From assembly GCA_019418525.1 (NCBI GenBank), contig DYBS01000117.1, positions 1-6,895 of the forward strand: a stretch of 6,895 bases of DNA. Reading direction: 5' to 3'. The notes beneath the pieces are model-generated. The model was not told the origin of the DNA. It did no database searches and saw only the letters and a list, made by a program, of their open reading frames with translations. Made by a program: the position numbers and the translations under genes. Within the stretch, counting starts at the first letter, position 1. Each line of letters opens with the position of its first letter. This DNA is from Clostridiales bacterium. Lineage in GTDB: Bacteria; Bacillota; Clostridia; Oscillospirales; Oscillospiraceae. This document shows, one piece after another, positions 1-4,948 of this stretch.

Positions 1-331
1 CCCGGCCATTCTGCCGCCAGCTCTCCCTCCAGGCCGCCCCCCAGGGCCCCGGCGCGTCCCGCAGTCCCCGCAAGATGCCGTCGTAGAGCCCCGCCAGGAA
101 AGGCCCCCAGATCATCCCCCCCAGGATGGACAGGGGAATGAGAATCAGAATACTGCTGGACAGGATGGCGTATCCGACGCCCGCCGCCAGGGGGAGCGCG
201 CCCAGCACGGTGAGCAGATTGAGCTTGATCCAGGAGAAGGCATGCCAGGAGAGCAGCTGCTTATAGCGGTTGAAGCCCACCTGGCGCACATCGGGATCAT
301 AGTACGGGTCCTCATGGACAAATAAACCCAC
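1..331 (-). CDS. DUF624/YesL-like membrane protein, 3' end outside window
   Basis: Partial gene: 110 codons are visible and the reading frame is open to the left edge. I chose the GTG at 329-331 because AAGGAG (340-345) lies 8 bases upstream and an in-frame stop lies just beyond it; no other good start exists between them. The protein begins M-G-L-F-V-H-E-D-P-Y-Y-D-P. A basic stretch (F-N-R-Y-K-Q) and a hydrophobic segment at about residues 31-50 (W-I-K-L-N-L-L onward) follow, then a second at about 53-75. Next comes G-P-F-L-A-G-L, a charged turn (R-G-L-R-D-A), and W-R-E-S-W-R-Q-N. The order K-L-N-L-L, then G-P-x-x-A-G-L, then W-x-x-x-x-x-Q-N matches what I know of the DUF624 (YesL) family. 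Those proteins are multi-pass membrane proteins of unknown function often found beside LplB/YtcP-type sugar transporters. It lies 18 bases after the lipoprotein gene and is probably the last visible gene of the regulator operon. The family call is by eye; a different small membrane family is possible. Confidence 0.72.
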   Translation of the reverse strand, partial: MGLFVHEDPYYDPDVRQVGFNRYKQLLSWHAFSWIKLNLLTVLGALPLAAGVGYAILSSSILILIPLSILGGMIWGPFLAGLYDGILRGLRDAPGPWGAAWRESWRQNGR

Positions 332-339
332 AACACATT

Positions 340-345
340 CTCCTT
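340..345 (-). promoter_or_regulatory. Ribosome binding site fixing the GTG start of the DUF624-like gene
   Basis: On the minus strand this reads AAGGAG, with 8 bases to the GTG at 329-331. It favours this GTG over the ATG at 335-337, which is in another frame and reaches a stop after eight codons. The site lies just past the stop codon of the lipoprotein gene (350-352). Confidence 0.7.
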
Positions 346-349
346 TCCT

Positions 350-946
350 TTAAGCGCTGTAATGGCAGCCGTCCAGGAACTGGAGCAGGATCTCCCGCTC
401 CTGTCCGGTAAAATCCTCCCGGCAGGTCAGCTCGGCGCTGATGGCATAGTTCCCGTAGACGGTAAAGGCCGACACGCCCCGCTGATAGGGGTTGGTCTCC
501 GAGCCGCACTCATAGGACAGCAGCGTGTATTCCTGGCCGTTGCGGGTCTCGCTCCAGGTCTCGGTCACCGCATAGATCTCCTGCTGCCGGGCGATCCAGT
601 CCTCCTGATTTTGTCGGGCATAGGTCTCATCCGCGCACCCCTCCACAAGCAGATAGATCTGGGCACCGTAGACCTCCACGTCCTCGTCGTCCTCGTTGGT
701 ATAGGCGGTGGGCTGCCCGGCCGCCCAGTCGGCATAGTAGATGTCCTCCCCGGTGAGCACCGAGTAATTGTCCAGCAGAGAGAAGCCGCCGCCCGGCTCC
801 TCCACCCCCAGCACCGACCCCAGCATGGTCCAACTGGGGTCCCACGGTGTCCCATCGGCGGCCTGCTCAGGATAATGACTGCATCCGCTCAGGCCCAACA
901 GGCCTGTCAAAAGCAGCGCCGTGAGCCCATATTTCCACCGTTTCAC
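350..946 (-). CDS. Lipoprotein of unknown function
   Basis: The 198-residue product begins with a lipoprotein signal peptide: M-K-R-W-K, a hydrophobic run at residues 7-20, then the lipobox L19-S20-G21-C22. The mature protein (about 177 residues) should be lipid-anchored outside the membrane. It is acidic (the E-D-D-E-D run is at residues 85-89) and rich in aromatic residues, with four further cysteines at 104, 147, 175 and 194. No enzyme motif is visible and I cannot assign a family; similar small lipoproteins occur as hypothetical proteins in gut Firmicutes. The start is GTG (944-946), overlapping the upstream gene's TGA by four bases (GTGA). Its ribosome binding site GGGGGAG lies inside the last codons of that gene, which suggests translational coupling. 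The DUF624-like gene follows after 18 bases. A partner or accessory role with the two neighbouring membrane proteins is inference from gene order only. Confidence 0.82.
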   Translation of the reverse strand: MKRWKYGLTALLLTGLLGLSGCSHYPEQAADGTPWDPSWTMLGSVLGVEEPGGGFSLLDNYSVLTGEDIYYADWAAGQPTAYTNEDDEDVEVYGAQIYLLVEGCADETYARQNQEDWIARQQEIYAVTETWSETRNGQEYTLLSYECGSETNPYQRGVSAFTVYGNYAISAELTCREDFTGQEREILLQFLDGCHYSA

Positions 947-1668
947 CGGTCACTCCCCCTTGTGATTTCGTCCCAAAGCGCGTCGCACTCTTCCGAAGCA
1001 GAACACGTGCGCTCGGTCCAGAAGCCTCGACGGGCCACATAAAGAGACGAGAGCCGCTCCTGGCTGTCTCCCCGGATCTCCTGGGTCAGGATCTTCTCTG
1101 TGTACTCCCCCAGCGGCAGCGCCCGGAGGACCGGACACCCACCCCAGGAGAGGCAGCAGCTCTCATAATCCCCTGTCTCCTCCGGAAGGCTCCCGTCCAG
1201 GCGGCGCAGGACCTGATAGTTCTCCTGAAACGCCTCCGGGTCCTCCAGGAGGAAAAAGTAGCTGTCGCAGGAATCCAGATCGGCCATCAGCTTGGTGCTG
1301 CCGGCGTAGGCGTACGCGGCCCCCTCGCCGGAGCTGTCCCCCATCACATACTGGTTCAGGCGGACCACCACCTGGCCGTCGCCGTTGCAGTCGGTCCCAA
1401 GCTCCGCCAGAGACGTCTCCAGCGCGGACACTGTATCCTCCGGCAGGGCGGCGGAGCCCACATAGGCCACCTGATAATCGGGCGTCACCTGCCCGAGGCC
1501 AAAGGCTCGGGCCGTCAGATAGGCCCCCAGGGCGAGCACGCCCGCGCCCAGAAACACATACCACTTGTGGTAATACCACCAGTTGGCCCGTTTCTGCCGG
1601 GGCGTCAGCTCCACCGCCGGCTCCGGCTTCACATCCCGGTATTTCCACTTGAGATACTCGCTGGCCAT
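943..1668 (-). CDS. Single-pass membrane protein of unknown function with an EF-hand-like loop
   Basis: The 241-residue product has a charged cytoplasmic N-terminus (E-Y-L-K-W-K-Y-R-D-V-K-P), a basic and aromatic belt (R-A-N-W-W-Y-Y-H-K-W) and one membrane helix at about residues 37-56. By the positive-inside rule, a roughly 185-residue C-terminal domain lies outside the cell. That domain carries D93-C-N95-G-D97-G98-Q-V100, which resembles the D-x-N-x-D-G-x-V start of EF-hand or dockerin calcium loops. It also holds seven cysteines (94, 134, 171, 172, 178, 222, 228), including a C-C pair. The ATG (1666-1668) follows GGGGGAG (1674-1680) at a good distance. It begins 24 bases after the regulator's stop codon and overlaps the lipoprotein gene by four bases, so all three probably share a transcript. 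I recognise it only as a hypothetical protein type seen in clostridia; its function is unknown. The single EF-hand-like loop may be structural or coincidental. Confidence 0.82.
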   Translation of the reverse strand: MASEYLKWKYRDVKPEPAVELTPRQKRANWWYYHKWYVFLGAGVLALGAYLTARAFGLGQVTPDYQVAYVGSAALPEDTVSALETSLAELGTDCNGDGQVVVRLNQYVMGDSSGEGAAYAYAGSTKLMADLDSCDSYFFLLEDPEAFQENYQVLRRLDGSLPEETGDYESCCLSWGGCPVLRALPLGEYTEKILTQEIRGDSQERLSSLYVARRGFWTERTCSASEECDALWDEITRGSDR

Positions 1669-1692
1669 GTGTTCTCCCCCTCCTCTGTCCGG

Positions 1693-2685
1693 TTATTCCC
1701 CGTCCCGCGTGGTGCCGCCGGGCGCATAGCTCACCGGCAGACAGATCAGACTGGGCACATCGCTCTTGTCCTCTTTCAGGAGAATGTCCACGCAGGTTTC
1801 AGCCAGAAGCGGGATGGGCTGGACGATGGTGGAGCACTCCGGCGTACGGCCCATATGGGCGGCCGTGCCGTCAAACCCGATGAGCTGCACGTCCTGGGGG
1901 GCGTGAACCCCCACCTCCGAGAGCATTTTTTGGATCTCCAGCGTCAGCATATCGGTACAGCAGAAAATGCCGTCGTAGTCCAGACGGTCCTGGTGAATAT
2001 GCTCCTTTAAAAACGTCCGAAAGGGCTCATACCCGTCGCTGTCGCACAGATAGAGGGTGTCGTGTTCCACCCCCGCTCCGCGGCAGAAGGCCTCAAACCC
2101 GTCCCGCCGCTTGTCCGACTCCCCGGCCACGGGGGAGCCGATGCGCAGAAACAGCAGCCGTTTGCAGCCCAGCTCCACCAGCTTTTTGGCGGCCAGCTGT
2201 CCGCCGCCGAAGTTGTCCGAGGCCACACAGGGGATGTCAGAGCTCACATAGCGGTCAAAGCTGACGAAGGGGACCTTGTCTGCCACCTGTAAGTTCGGGT
2301 TATAGGTCAGCCCGATGATCCCATCCACCTGGTTCTGCTGGGCCATGTGGATGTAGCGCTGCTCCGCCTCCGGGTCAAAGTCGGTGATGGACAAAAACAT
2401 CCGGTACCCCCGCTTGGTCAGGGCCTGGCACAGGTTCTGAGCCAGAACGGCAAAGAAGGGGTTGATGATGTTGGGCAGCACCACGGCCACCGCATAGGTC
2501 CGGTTGGTCTTTAAGCCCCGGGCGTAGTTGTTGACCTGATAGCCCAGAGTTTTTGCCGCCTCCAGGACCCGCTGGCGGTACTCCTCCCCCACCGGGCCGT
2601 TGTTGAACACCTTGGATACCGTGCCCAGCGCCACGCCTGCCTCCCGGGCCACATCTTTCATGGTTGGAGCGGAACCCCGTCTCAT
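1693..2685 (-). CDS. LacI-family transcriptional regulator, probably of the divergent transporter operon
   Basis: The 330-residue product has the standard LacI/GalR layout and length. A helix-turn-helix spans residues 9-28 (M-K-D-V-A-R-E-A-G-V, then T-V-S-K-V-F-N). A hinge helix A-R-G-L-K-T lies at 55-60, where L58 matches the minor-groove leucine of the family. A periplasmic-binding-protein-like effector domain follows, with V-V-L-P-N-I-I-N-P-F-F, G-I-I-G-L, V-S-F-D and late L-I-G-F-D-G motifs. The frame stays open to a GTG at 2721, but I chose the ATG at 2683-2685 because GAGGAGG (2694-2700) lies 8 bases before it and the longer start would add 12 atypical residues. Effector and target are inferred: it is divergent from a GH32 transporter operon, so it probably represses that operon and responds to a fructose-containing sugar or its phosphate. 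CG-centred LacI-type operators flank both promoters and suggest autoregulation. The next gene follows after 24 bases. Confidence 0.95.
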   Translation of the reverse strand: MRRGSAPTMKDVAREAGVALGTVSKVFNNGPVGEEYRQRVLEAAKTLGYQVNNYARGLKTNRTYAVAVVLPNIINPFFAVLAQNLCQALTKRGYRMFLSITDFDPEAEQRYIHMAQQNQVDGIIGLTYNPNLQVADKVPFVSFDRYVSSDIPCVASDNFGGGQLAAKKLVELGCKRLLFLRIGSPVAGESDKRRDGFEAFCRGAGVEHDTLYLCDSDGYEPFRTFLKEHIHQDRLDYDGIFCCTDMLTLEIQKMLSEVGVHAPQDVQLIGFDGTAAHMGRTPECSTIVQPIPLLAETCVDILLKEDKSDVPSLICLPVSYAPGGTTRDGE

Positions 2686-2693
2686 CTGCACCG

Positions 2694-2700
2694 CCTCCTC
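2694..2700 (-). promoter_or_regulatory. Ribosome binding site deciding the regulator start
   Basis: On the minus strand this reads GAGGAGG, eight bases before the ATG at 2683-2685. It shows that the upstream in-frame GTG at 2719-2721 is not the likely start. That leaves the operator-like sequence at 2709-2720 in the untranslated leader rather than in coding sequence. Confidence 0.75.
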
Positions 2701-2708
2701 TGTTTTCG

Positions 2709-2720
2709 TGAAACGTATCA
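2709..2720. promoter_or_regulatory. Putative LacI-type operator in the regulator's leader
   Basis: TGAAACGTATCA differs at one of twelve positions from the symmetric TGAAACGTTTCA, and its flanking G and C extend the symmetry to 14 bases. The CG centre is typical of LacI-family sites. It lies between the inferred regulator transcription start (about 2748) and the start codon, so binding here could block elongation and give autoregulation. The role is inferred from similarity to the three other copies nearby. Confidence 0.6.
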
Positions 2721-2723
2721 CGC

Positions 2724-2743
2724 TCAGTTCACGTCAGTTCATG
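2724..2743. repeat. Tandem 10-base repeat beside the regulator's transcription start
   Basis: TCAGTTCACG is followed directly by TCAGTTCATG, with nine of ten bases identical, spaced about one helical turn apart. It spans roughly +5 to +25 of the inferred regulator transcript. It may be a regulator contact site or chance; two copies are too few to decide. Confidence 0.45.
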
Positions 2744-2754
2744 AATCTGATTCC

Positions 2755-2782
2755 ATTATATTCATGAAACGTTTTTTTGCAA
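2755..2782 (-). promoter_or_regulatory. Predicted promoter of the regulator operon (leftward)
   Basis: On the minus strand the -35 box is TTGCAA (2777-2782), followed by a 16-base spacer and a perfect TATAAT -10 box (2755-2760). The inferred transcript begins near 2748 and has a leader of about 62 bases. AT-rich sequence upstream (2784-2800) could act as an UP element. An operator-like sequence lies inside the spacer, where bound repressor would exclude RNA polymerase. Confidence 0.68.
2765..2776. promoter_or_regulatory. Weaker putative operator inside the regulator's promoter
   Basis: TGAAACGTTTTT matches TGAAACGTTTCA at ten of twelve positions, with one good half and one degraded half. It sits between the -35 and -10 boxes of the leftward promoter. 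That position suggests a low-affinity autoregulatory site. The degraded half keeps confidence modest. Confidence 0.45.
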
Positions 2783-2891
2783 GCCATTTTTGAAAAATTG
2801 GGGCTGTTGTTTTACTTCTTTCCAGCTTGCACAAAAAAGAGGTAAATTTTTTATAGAGAACAGAGAAGAACAAAAATACCGGCCAATTGCC

Positions 2892-2921
2892 TTGACAGAG
2901 AAAGGAATCATGGCGTATGAT
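2892..2921 (+). promoter_or_regulatory. Predicted promoter of the transporter-GH32 operon (rightward)
   Basis: A perfect TTGACA -35 box (2892-2897), an 18-base spacer and TATGAT (2916-2921) fit the housekeeping sigma factor. Transcription would begin near 2928, giving a leader of about 165 bases before the first permease. An operator at 2935-2952 begins a few bases after the start point, a classic position for LacI-type repression. A/T tracts upstream (2830-2880) may strengthen the promoter. Confidence 0.72.
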
Positions 2922-2934
2922 TGGCTTAAATCAA

Positions 2935-2952
2935 GATGTAACGTTTCACATC
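2935..2952. promoter_or_regulatory. Putative operator O1 of the transporter operon
   Basis: The 18 bases GATGTAACGTTTCACATC contain the CG-centred 12-base core TGTAACGTTTCA (2937-2948), one mismatch from TGAAACGTTTCA. The outer five bases at each end are also self-complementary. It lies just downstream of the predicted start point. An exact inverted copy of all 18 bases lies at 2981-2998, strong evidence for a repeated protein-binding site. Confidence 0.72.
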
Positions 2953-2974
2953 CCGTCGCCGGGATGCTCTTTTT
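2949..2974 (+). terminator. Terminator-like hairpin in the transporter leader (possible attenuator)
   Basis: CATCCCG (2949-2955) pairs perfectly with CGGGATG (2960-2966) around the four-base loop TCGC, followed by CTCTTTTT (2967-2974). The seven-pair, GC-rich stem with a T-tract fits a short intrinsic terminator. It lies some 20-45 bases after the predicted transcription start and about 120 bases before the first permease, so it would stop the operon's own transcript. No gene on the plus strand upstream needs a terminator, so attenuation is the simplest reading. The T-tract is short and termination may be partial. Confidence 0.55.
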
Positions 2975-2980
2975 CAGACC

Positions 2981-2998
2981 GATGTGAAACGTTACATC
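2981..2998. promoter_or_regulatory. Putative operator O2 of the transporter operon
   Basis: GATGTGAAACGTTACATC is the exact inverted copy of O1, with core TGAAACGTTACA (2985-2996). It lies about 60 bases into the predicted transcript, just after the terminator-like hairpin. It could act as a second repressor site for cooperative binding, DNA looping or a roadblock. Confidence 0.68.
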
Positions 2999-3078
2999 CC
3001 ATATGCCGGCACAGTCGAGTTTCACGGAAAGAGAGGCGAAAAAAACACTGCGCAGATGTGATGCAATGACTTCAAATT

Positions 3079-3084
3079 AGGGAG
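3079..3084 (+). promoter_or_regulatory. Ribosome binding site of the first permease, shared with a start-stop codon pair
   Basis: AGGGAG lies nine bases before the GTG start at 3094. An ATG at 3092-3094 sits at seven bases but is followed at once by TGA. The GTG overlaps that ATG by one base (ATGTG). The permease must use the GTG, because an in-frame stop lies at 3085-3087. Confidence 0.6.
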
Positions 3085-3093
3085 TGAGACAAT

Positions 3094-4032
3094 GTGAGTC
3101 AATCACGTAGACCCGCGTCAGGGGCCCTGGCCCTGCGCGGAAAACCTTTGATCCGCCGGATCTGGAGCAACTGGCAGCTCTATCTGCTTTTGCTGATCCC
3201 GGTGGTCCTGACCGTCATCTATAAATATATCCCCATGTACGGCATCCAGATCGCCTTCCGGGACTTCAAAGCCAGCCGGGGATATACGGGCAGCGAGTGG
3301 GTGGGCCTGTACTGGTTCGAGCGGTTTTTCAGCTCTCCCACCTGCCTCCGGATGATCAAAAATACGGTCCTCATCAGCCTGTACAGCCTCCTGTGGACCT
3401 TCCCCATCCCCATCATCCTGTCCCTCATCATCAACCAGCTCCGTTTCCAGCGCTATAAGCGTCTGGTCCAGACGGTGCTGTATGCCCCCCACTTCATCTC
3501 TATCATGGTGGTCTGCGGCATGCTGCGCATCTTCCTGAGCCCCTCGGGAGGCCTTATCAACCTGATCTTCGGCACCAGCATCGACTTTTTGACCGAGTCC
3601 TCCGCCTTCCGCACCATCTACATCGCCTCGGGCATCTGGCAGGACGCCGGCTGGGGCTGTATCATCTATCTGGCCACCCTGGCCAATGTGGACCCGGGAC
3701 TCTATGAAGCCGCCAAGATGGACGGCGCCTCGGTGTTCCAGCGCATCAAGAACATCGACCTGCCTGAGCTGCTGCCCATGGCCATTCTGAACCTCATCAT
3801 GGCCGCGGGCGGCCTGATGAACGTGGGCTTTGAGAAGGTGTGGCTCCTCCAGACCGACCTGAACAAGGCCACCAGCGATGTCATCGCCGTGTATGTCTAC
3901 CAGCAGGGCATCGAAAACGCCAAGTACAGCTACTCCACGGCGGTGGGCCTGTTCAACACGGCGGTCAATATCATTCTGCTGCTCATCGTCAACAAGATCG
4001 CGTCCAAGGTCTCGGACGTGGAATTTGTCTAG
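3094..4032 (+). CDS. ABC sugar transporter permease, LplB type (first subunit)
   Basis: The 312-residue integral membrane protein would form half of the channel of a CUT1-type importer. After a basic N-terminus it has the LplB-like opening W-Q-L-Y-L-L-L-L-I-P, K-Y-I-P-M-Y-G and I-A-F-R-D-F at residues 27-58. About six membrane segments are visible. The cytoplasmic EAA loop, E205-A-A-K-M-D-G211 through I-D-L-P at 221-224, docks the ATPase. Start at GTG 3094: a stop lies in frame just upstream and AGGGAG lies nine bases before; the next methionine would remove the first membrane segment. It is the first gene of the rightward operon, 12 bases before the second permease. It corresponds in position and type to SusT1 of the pneumococcal fructo-oligosaccharide locus. 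Family assignment is firm; the substrate is inferred from the GH32 gene two genes further on. Confidence 0.93.
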   Translation: MSQSRRPASGALALRGKPLIRRIWSNWQLYLLLLIPVVLTVIYKYIPMYGIQIAFRDFKASRGYTGSEWVGLYWFERFFSSPTCLRMIKNTVLISLYSLLWTFPIPIILSLIINQLRFQRYKRLVQTVLYAPHFISIMVVCGMLRIFLSPSGGLINLIFGTSIDFLTESSAFRTIYIASGIWQDAGWGCIIYLATLANVDPGLYEAAKMDGASVFQRIKNIDLPELLPMAILNLIMAAGGLMNVGFEKVWLLQTDLNKATSDVIAVYVYQQGIENAKYSYSTAVGLFNTAVNIILLLIVNKIASKVSDVEFV

Positions 4033-4044
4033 GGGGTGGAGAAC

Positions 4045-4932
4045 ATGAAAAAACGGACCGGATTGTCCGAGCGCACCAGCGACATCGTCCTGGTTCTCAT
4101 CACTGCGGTGGTGCTGCTCATCGTGGCCTACCCCCTCTATTACGTCCTGATCGCCTCGGTCTCTGACCCCTATGACGTGTACGCCGGCAAGACCTTCCTC
4201 TTCCCCAGCGGCTTTACCCTGGACGGCTACGCGGCGGTCTTTCAGGACCCCAACATCGTCTCCGGCTTTTTGAACTCGGTGAAGTATACCGTCATCGGCA
4301 CGGTGTTCTCGGTCACCATGCTCTACATCACCGCCTACCCCATGGCCCAGCGGGACCTGCCGGGACGGAAGTTTTTCAGCATCTTCTTCCTCATCACCAT
4401 GTACTTCGGCGGCGGCCTGGTCCCCACCTACCTGGTGGTCAAGAGCACCGGGTTAGTGGGCAGCATGTGGTCCCTGTTCCTGCCGGGCGGTGTGGCGGTG
4501 GGCAATATGATCATCGTGCGCAACTACTTCCAGAACAGCATCCCCAAGGATCTGGTGGAGGCCGCCCAGATCGACGGCTGCTCCAAAATGGGGATCTTCC
4601 TGCGCATCGTCATCCCCCTCTCCAAGCCTATCCTGGCCGTCATGGCGGTCTTTTCCATGGTGGCCTACTGGAACGACTGGTTTACGGCGCTGATCTATCT
4701 GGGCGGCAAGGGCTCGCCCCTGCCCCTGGTCATGCGGAACATCCTCATCAAGAGCTCGGCCTCCGCCTCCCAGGCCGCCACCATCTCCGGCGGCTACGCG
4801 GAGCTCAACAAGCTCACCGAGCTTCTGAAATTCTGCTCCATGATCGTGGCGGCGGTGCCCATGCTGGTCATCTACCCCTTTGTCCAGAAGCACTTTGAGA
4901 AGGGCTTTATGGCCGGCGCGGTAAAGGGCTGA
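4045..4932 (+). CDS. ABC sugar transporter permease, YtcP/LplC type (second subunit)
   Basis: The 295-residue membrane protein pairs with the upstream permease. It shows the YtcP-like start (a basic end, then membrane helix 14-36 through A-Y-P-L-Y-Y), and M-Y-F-G-G-G-L-V-P-T-Y at 119-129. The EAA loop is E172-A-A-Q-I-D-G178 with I-P-L at 190-192, and W-N-D-W-F lies at 209-213. It ends F-E-K-G-F-M-A-G-A-V-K-G, a C-terminus typical of the family. I chose the ATG at 4045 over the in-frame GTG at 4036: AGGGGG (4031-4036) lies eight bases before the ATG, whereas the GTG has almost no space after any Shine-Dalgarno sequence. The gene begins 12 bases after the first permease and ends 16 bases before the binding protein. 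It corresponds to SusT2 by position. It should deliver substrate to the cytoplasm; no ATPase is encoded nearby. Confidence 0.93.
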   Translation: MKKRTGLSERTSDIVLVLITAVVLLIVAYPLYYVLIASVSDPYDVYAGKTFLFPSGFTLDGYAAVFQDPNIVSGFLNSVKYTVIGTVFSVTMLYITAYPMAQRDLPGRKFFSIFFLITMYFGGGLVPTYLVVKSTGLVGSMWSLFLPGGVAVGNMIIVRNYFQNSIPKDLVEAAQIDGCSKMGIFLRIVIPLSKPILAVMAVFSMVAYWNDWFTALIYLGGKGSPLPLVMRNILIKSSASASQAATISGGYAELNKLTELLKFCSMIVAAVPMLVIYPFVQKHFEKGFMAGAVKG

Positions 4933-4948
4933 GAAAGGAGAAAAAACC

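Larger units (their letters stand above)
2935..2998. repeat. Exact 18-base inverted repeat enclosing a hairpin
   Basis: The arm 2935-2952 is the exact reverse complement of the arm 2981-2998, with 28 bases between them. The CG centres are 48 bases apart. As DNA it is a pair of operators; as RNA it could form an 18-bp stem in the leader of the transporter transcript. The pairing stops exactly at the operator boundaries, so selection on protein binding alone could explain it. Confidence 0.85.
2686..3093. other. Divergent control region between the regulator and the transporter operon
   Basis: This 408-base stretch holds no convincing gene. It is visibly richer in A and T than its flanks, especially 2755-2890 with its A and T tracts. 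It contains, left to right: the regulator's leader with one operator, a tandem 10-base repeat, the leftward promoter with an operator in its spacer, an AT-rich central part with no recognisable element, the rightward promoter, two operators forming an inverted repeat around a terminator-like hairpin, and about 95 further leader bases to the first permease. In 3001-3078 I see only a weak operator half-site (about 3018-3024) and nothing else I can name. Confidence 0.8.

Noticed and set aside
362..1042. Plus-strand open frame of 226 codons opposite the lipoprotein and membrane-protein genes
   Set aside because: The minus-strand frames show a signal peptide, lipobox, ribosome binding sites and a four-base coupling overlap. 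The plus-strand frame shows none of these.
1567..2010. Plus-strand open frame of 147 codons opposite the regulator and membrane-protein genes
   Set aside because: It is antisense to the LacI effector domain and the N-terminus of the next gene, with no motif of its own.
2686..2721. Longer regulator form beginning at the GTG at 2719-2721
   Set aside because: The ATG at 2683-2685 has a strong GAGGAGG at eight bases, and LacI proteins normally begin close to the helix-turn-helix. The extension would also place an operator within coding sequence.
2827..2857. Additional rightward promoter (TTGCAC, 19-base spacer, TATAGA)
   Set aside because: The spacer is long and the boxes are poorer than TTGACA/TATGAT at 2892-2921; in AT-rich DNA such matches arise by chance.
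2937..2996. CcpA catabolite-response (cre) sites
   Set aside because: Neither operator fits the 14-base cre pattern TGWNANCGNTNWCA; the CG lies in a 12-base core with different spacing. Catabolite control by another route remains possible.
2762..3025. Small open frames in the control region (minus 2762-3025 and plus 2790-2987)
   Set aside because: Both run across the promoters, operators and hairpin, lack good ribosome binding sites, and encode no recognisable sequence.
3018..3028. Fifth operator at TTTCACGGAAA in the transporter leader
   Set aside because: Only a TTTCAC-like half-site is present, without the AACGTT centre shared by the other four sites.
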